From assembly GCF_900188275.1 (NCBI RefSeq), contig NZ_FZNY01000003.1, positions 434,001 to 498,000 on the forward strand: DNA of 64,000 bases, read 5' to 3'. This DNA is from Dokdonia pacifica (lineage in GTDB: Bacteria > Bacteroidota > Bacteroidia > Flavobacteriales > Flavobacteriaceae). The position numbers and the translations under genes were made by a program. The notes beneath the pieces were generated by a model. That model was given only the letters and a program-made list of their open reading frames with translations, did not search any database and was not told the DNA's origin. Below, in pieces: positions 61,730 to 64,000 of this stretch (its first letter is position 1; each line of letters opens with the position of its first letter).

Positions 61730-62596
61730 TTAGTTTGCTATCTCGTATATACGCACATAGTCTACAATCATTTGTTGAGGTAAAGGAGTAGAGTCTACTG
61801 GAAAGCCTACAAAAGTTCCACCTACTGCAACATTTAATAGAATAAAGAATGGTTGATCATCAAAAACCCAGTCGGCACCATTAGGAATATCATCCTTAGT
61901 GATTCTATTAAAACGAATACCATCAATAAAGTAGTCTATAAAATCAGGACTCCATTCGATAGCAAATTCATGAAATTCTGTATCAAAACGCTCATCTTCT
62001 AGATCTAACTCACCAGAGATAGCACCTCCTCCAGAATATCCTGGCCCGTGTATACTTCCGATAGTTCTGAAAGGCTCTTGACCTCTCATTTCAGTAACAT
62101 CTATTTCACCAACAAATGGCCATGCAATGGTAGCTGGGTCATCATCTGGTTCTGTTTCTATATTACTTCCTAGCATCCAGAAAGCTGGCCAAACACCACG
62201 CCCTCCTGGCATTTGAATTCTTGCTTCAAAACGACCATATTGTTGTTCTACTTTATCTCTAGTGTTTATTCTAGCAGATGTAAAAGCTGATCCTTGAAAA
62301 TTTTCTCTACGCGCCGTAATAACCATATTTCCTTGACCATCTAAGGATACATTTTCTGGACGATCTGTATAATATTGAAGCTCTTGATTTCCCCAACCGT
62401 TTTGTCCAGTACCTATATCAAAATTCCAAAATTCTGAATTAATAGCTGCTCCTGCTTCTCCATTAAAGTCATCTTCAAATACGAGATTAAGATTTGTGAG
62501 ACCAATAGAGCTTCCTTCATCGTCATTACAACTTAGCATAGCTATAGCTATAAAAGCGAAGGCAATACTTTTTGAGATTACATTTTTTATTTTCAT
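61730..62596 (-). CDS. GH16 laminarinase-like lipoprotein
   Basis: 288 residues from the ATG at 62596 (MKIKNVISKS; an upstream ATG at 62635 is less likely). Lipobox AMLSC, so surface or periplasmic lipoprotein. GH16 jellyroll with catalytic GEIDVTEMRGQ (~165, Glu nucleophile and Glu acid/base around the Asp), WPAFWMLG, and SIHGPGYSGGGA. GH16_3-type laminarinases cleave internal beta-1,3 bonds. First enzyme gene after the surface-binding protein in the operon. Confidence 0.93.
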   Translation of the reverse strand: MKIKNVISKSIAFAFIAIAMLSCNDDEGSSIGLTNLNLVFEDDFNGEAGAAINSEFWNFDIGTGQNGWGNQELQYYTDRPENVSLDGQGNMVITARRENFQGSAFTSARINTRDKVEQQYGRFEARIQMPGGRGVWPAFWMLGSNIETEPDDDPATIAWPFVGEIDVTEMRGQEPFRTIGSIHGPGYSGGGAISGELDLEDERFDTEFHEFAIEWSPDFIDYFIDGIRFNRITKDDIPNGADWVFDDQPFFILLNVAVGGTFVGFPVDSTPLPQQMIVDYVRIYEIAN

Positions 62597-62660
62597 TTTT
62601 CTTTTTTTAGTGAGTAACAAAAGATATAGGATCATATAGTACAGTTAGGTGTTGCCTAAG

Positions 62661-62680
62661 TACGCTTTCGCGAAAGCGTA
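62661..62680. repeat. Perfect 20-bp copy of the dispersed palindrome
   Basis: TACGCTTTCGCGAAAGCGTA in the gap before the GH16 gene. Confidence 0.95.
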
Positions 62681-62726
62681 TCATGAAGCTATATCTTCTA
62701 TCACTTTATTAAATAATTTTATGTCT

Positions 62727-64000
62727 TTAATTTTGTACTAGTGATACATTATCAATTACTAGTACACCAGTATCTGCTCCCATGTCAAATAATACACGTC
62801 CATCTGTAGTGGTAAAATCAGCTGTAAGCTCAAGGGTAAATGTTTGAGTGGTTTCGGTTACGGTGACTTCCATACTTTGGTTTGTAAATGGTGCGACAAA
62901 GAGTCCTATACCTGCAATCATGGTTCGACTACCAGTAGCTGCATCTGTAGAAGCATCAAAAGTTAATGTAAAGGTCTCTCCAGAATTAATTATCAATCCT
63001 CTTTGGCTAAGATTCACAGCAAAAGGATCACCAGCTGTAGCAACATCTACAAAGTTAAAGCTGTTACCTCCATCGGTTTGTACATTAAATCCATTTCCTT
63101 CCCATACAGTCATTCCTTGTTCGAAGTCTCCATTAGTCAATTCGTTATCACCTCCGCCGCCTCCGCCGCCGTCATTTAATTCTAGAATAACATTATCAAT
63201 AACTAAAACACCAGTATCTGCTCCCATGTCAAATAGCACGCGACTATCTGTAGAAGTGAAATTTGCTGTAAGTTCTATAGTAAATGTTTGTGTTACATCT
63301 GTCACAGTAACTTCCATCGCTTGATTTGTGAAAGGAGCTTCAAAAAGACCTATTCCTGCAATCATAGTACGACTACCAGTTGCAGCATCTGTAGAAGCAT
63401 CAAAAGTTAATGTAAAGGTGTCACCATCTGAAATATCTAACCCTCTTTGACTTAAGTTTACAGCAAATGGATCACCAGCTGTAGCAACATCTACAAAGTT
63501 AAAGCTGTTACCTCCATCGGTTTGTACGTTAAATCCATTTCCTTCCCATACAGTCATTCCTTGTTCGAAGTCTCCATTGATCAGCAAATTGTCGCCACCG
63601 CCACCTCCGCCGCCATCGCCGTCGGTTAATTGAATGTCATCCATAAAGTATACAGAATCATCTCCTGGAGTTCCGTTATTATATATAAGCACCATTCTAT
63701 TATAACTTGTAGCAGGGTTTGTTGTTCCTGTATAATCAAAAGTAAGTTCTTGCCATTGGTTAGAAACCGTAGTAGTAGCCGTAGCTGAAACTTGAGATGC
63801 TTGCCCAATAGCTCCATCTTCAAACCCTAACAATACTGTAGTACCTGCTTCTGGAGCAAATACTAATGCAGTGACTTGCTCTGATCCTGAGAAATCTACT
63901 GAAACATCTAAATCCATAATCATTCCAGCAAAAGTTTCTGATCCTGTTACTTTTTGTGTACGTAAGACATTGTTACTGTTATTTAAACCTCCTACTTGAG
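62727..64000 (-). CDS. Surface glycan-binding protein with tandem CBM-like modules (5' end outside window)
   Basis: The frame is open past 63923 and reads GGLNNSNNVLRTQKVTGSET before the first Met, so this is the C-terminal portion. Seen: a first jellyroll module (~1-105 from 63923; VYFMDDIQLTDG), then two nearly identical ~120-residue modules, each starting NGDFEQGMTVWEGNGFNVQ and ending LVIDNV, joined by Gly-rich links (DGGGGGGGD). They look like CBM4/9-type carbohydrate-binding folds. No T9SS sorting domain at the end, so a lipoprotein at the outer surface is likely. Expected to bind the PUL glucan. Confidence 0.82.
   Translation of the reverse strand, partial: QVGGLNNSNNVLRTQKVTGSETFAGMIMDLDVSVDFSGSEQVTALVFAPEAGTTVLLGFEDGAIGQASQVSATATTTVSNQWQELTFDYTGTTNPATSYNRMVLIYNNGTPGDDSVYFMDDIQLTDGDGGGGGGGDNLLINGDFEQGMTVWEGNGFNVQTDGGNSFNFVDVATAGDPFAVNLSQRGLDISDGDTFTLTFDASTDAATGSRTMIAGIGLFEAPFTNQAMEVTVTDVTQTFTIELTANFTSTDSRVLFDMGADTGVLVIDNVILELNDGGGGGGGDNELTNGDFEQGMTVWEGNGFNVQTDGGNSFNFVDVATAGDPFAVNLSQRGLIINSGETFTLTFDASTDAATGSRTMIAGIGLFVAPFTNQSMEVTVTETTQTFTLELTADFTTTDGRVLFDMGADTGVLVIDNVSLVQN

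Noticed and set aside
63146-63200. GCC/CCG triplet run as a CRISPR or simple-repeat locus
   Set aside because: It is codons for the Gly linker between binding modules.
1-64000. tRNA, rRNA, CRISPR and insertion-sequence search by eye
   Set aside because: No cloverleaf with T-arm, no rRNA-like stretch, no regularly spaced direct repeats and no transposase frame was found.

Overview
The window is about 64 kb of AT-rich DNA from a marine member of the Flavobacteriaceae (Bacteroidota). Evidence: the ftsK-lolA-lptF/G order, T9SS C-terminal sorting domain, abundant SPII lipoproteins, DUF6090/DUF6624/DUF1684 families, -7 boxes of the TAnnTTTG type, and a laminarin-type polysaccharide utilisation locus (PUL). 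The many copies of the palindrome TACGCTTTCGCGAAAGCGTA remind me of Dokdonia/Krokinobacter genomes; that genus guess is from memory and unverified. I saw no rRNA, tRNA, CRISPR array or insertion sequence.

Layout. 1-5 kb: housekeeping genes on the + strand (ftsK cut by the left edge, lolA-like, lptF/G-like). 5-9 kb, - strand: a PI-PLC-like protein and a four-gene unit (unknown protein with a Cys-Gly-Gly-Gly-Cys tail, membrane protein, HisKA_3 kinase, LuxR-type regulator). 9-13 kb, + strand: ribBA, lpdA and ctaA. 13-20.7 kb, - strand: a T9SS-exported subtilase, then methyltransferase, acetyltransferase, Crp-like regulator and SelO. 20.7-23.3 kb, + strand: a small accessory island with two unrecognised genes and four copies of one promoter/operator cassette. 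23.3-44.9 kb: a long run of - strand genes (malic enzyme, NAD(P)HX epimerase, amidohydrolase, many lipoproteins and small secreted proteins, a lone GH30, an M14 peptidase). 45-48.6 kb, + strand: hydrolase-like protein, PD40 propeller, metallophosphoesterase. 48.7-50.7 kb, - strand: DJ-1-like lipoprotein and an MFS carrier. 51-51.6 kb, + strand: DUF1684.

51.7-64 kb is a - strand glucan PUL, read right to left: carbohydrate-binding surface protein (runs off the right edge), GH16 lipoprotein, large GH94-related phosphorylase (probably GH149), GH17 lipoprotein, GH30 lipoprotein, GPH/MFS transporter fused to GH17, and a soluble GH17. A consistent model is outer-surface cutting and debranching of beta-1,3/1,6-glucan, inner-membrane import coupled to a cytoplasmic GH17 domain, and cytoplasmic hydrolysis plus phosphorolysis. 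No SusC/SusD pair is inside the window; it may lie beyond the right edge.

The strongest unexplained signals are: (1) a dispersed palindrome family (14 copies with at least the TTTCGCGAAA core) that occurs between genes and also inside genes, where six copies are all read in the one frame giving Ala-Phe-Ala-Lys-Ala, and in three secreted proteins form the signal-peptidase site; (2) longer MITE-like elements with the same termini, one fixed in frame inside ctaA and two carrying a second nested palindrome; (3) four promoter cassettes at 20.7-22.2 kb with an upstream box exactly 49 bp before each -7 box; (4) the transporter-GH17 fusion and duplicated GH17 in the PUL.
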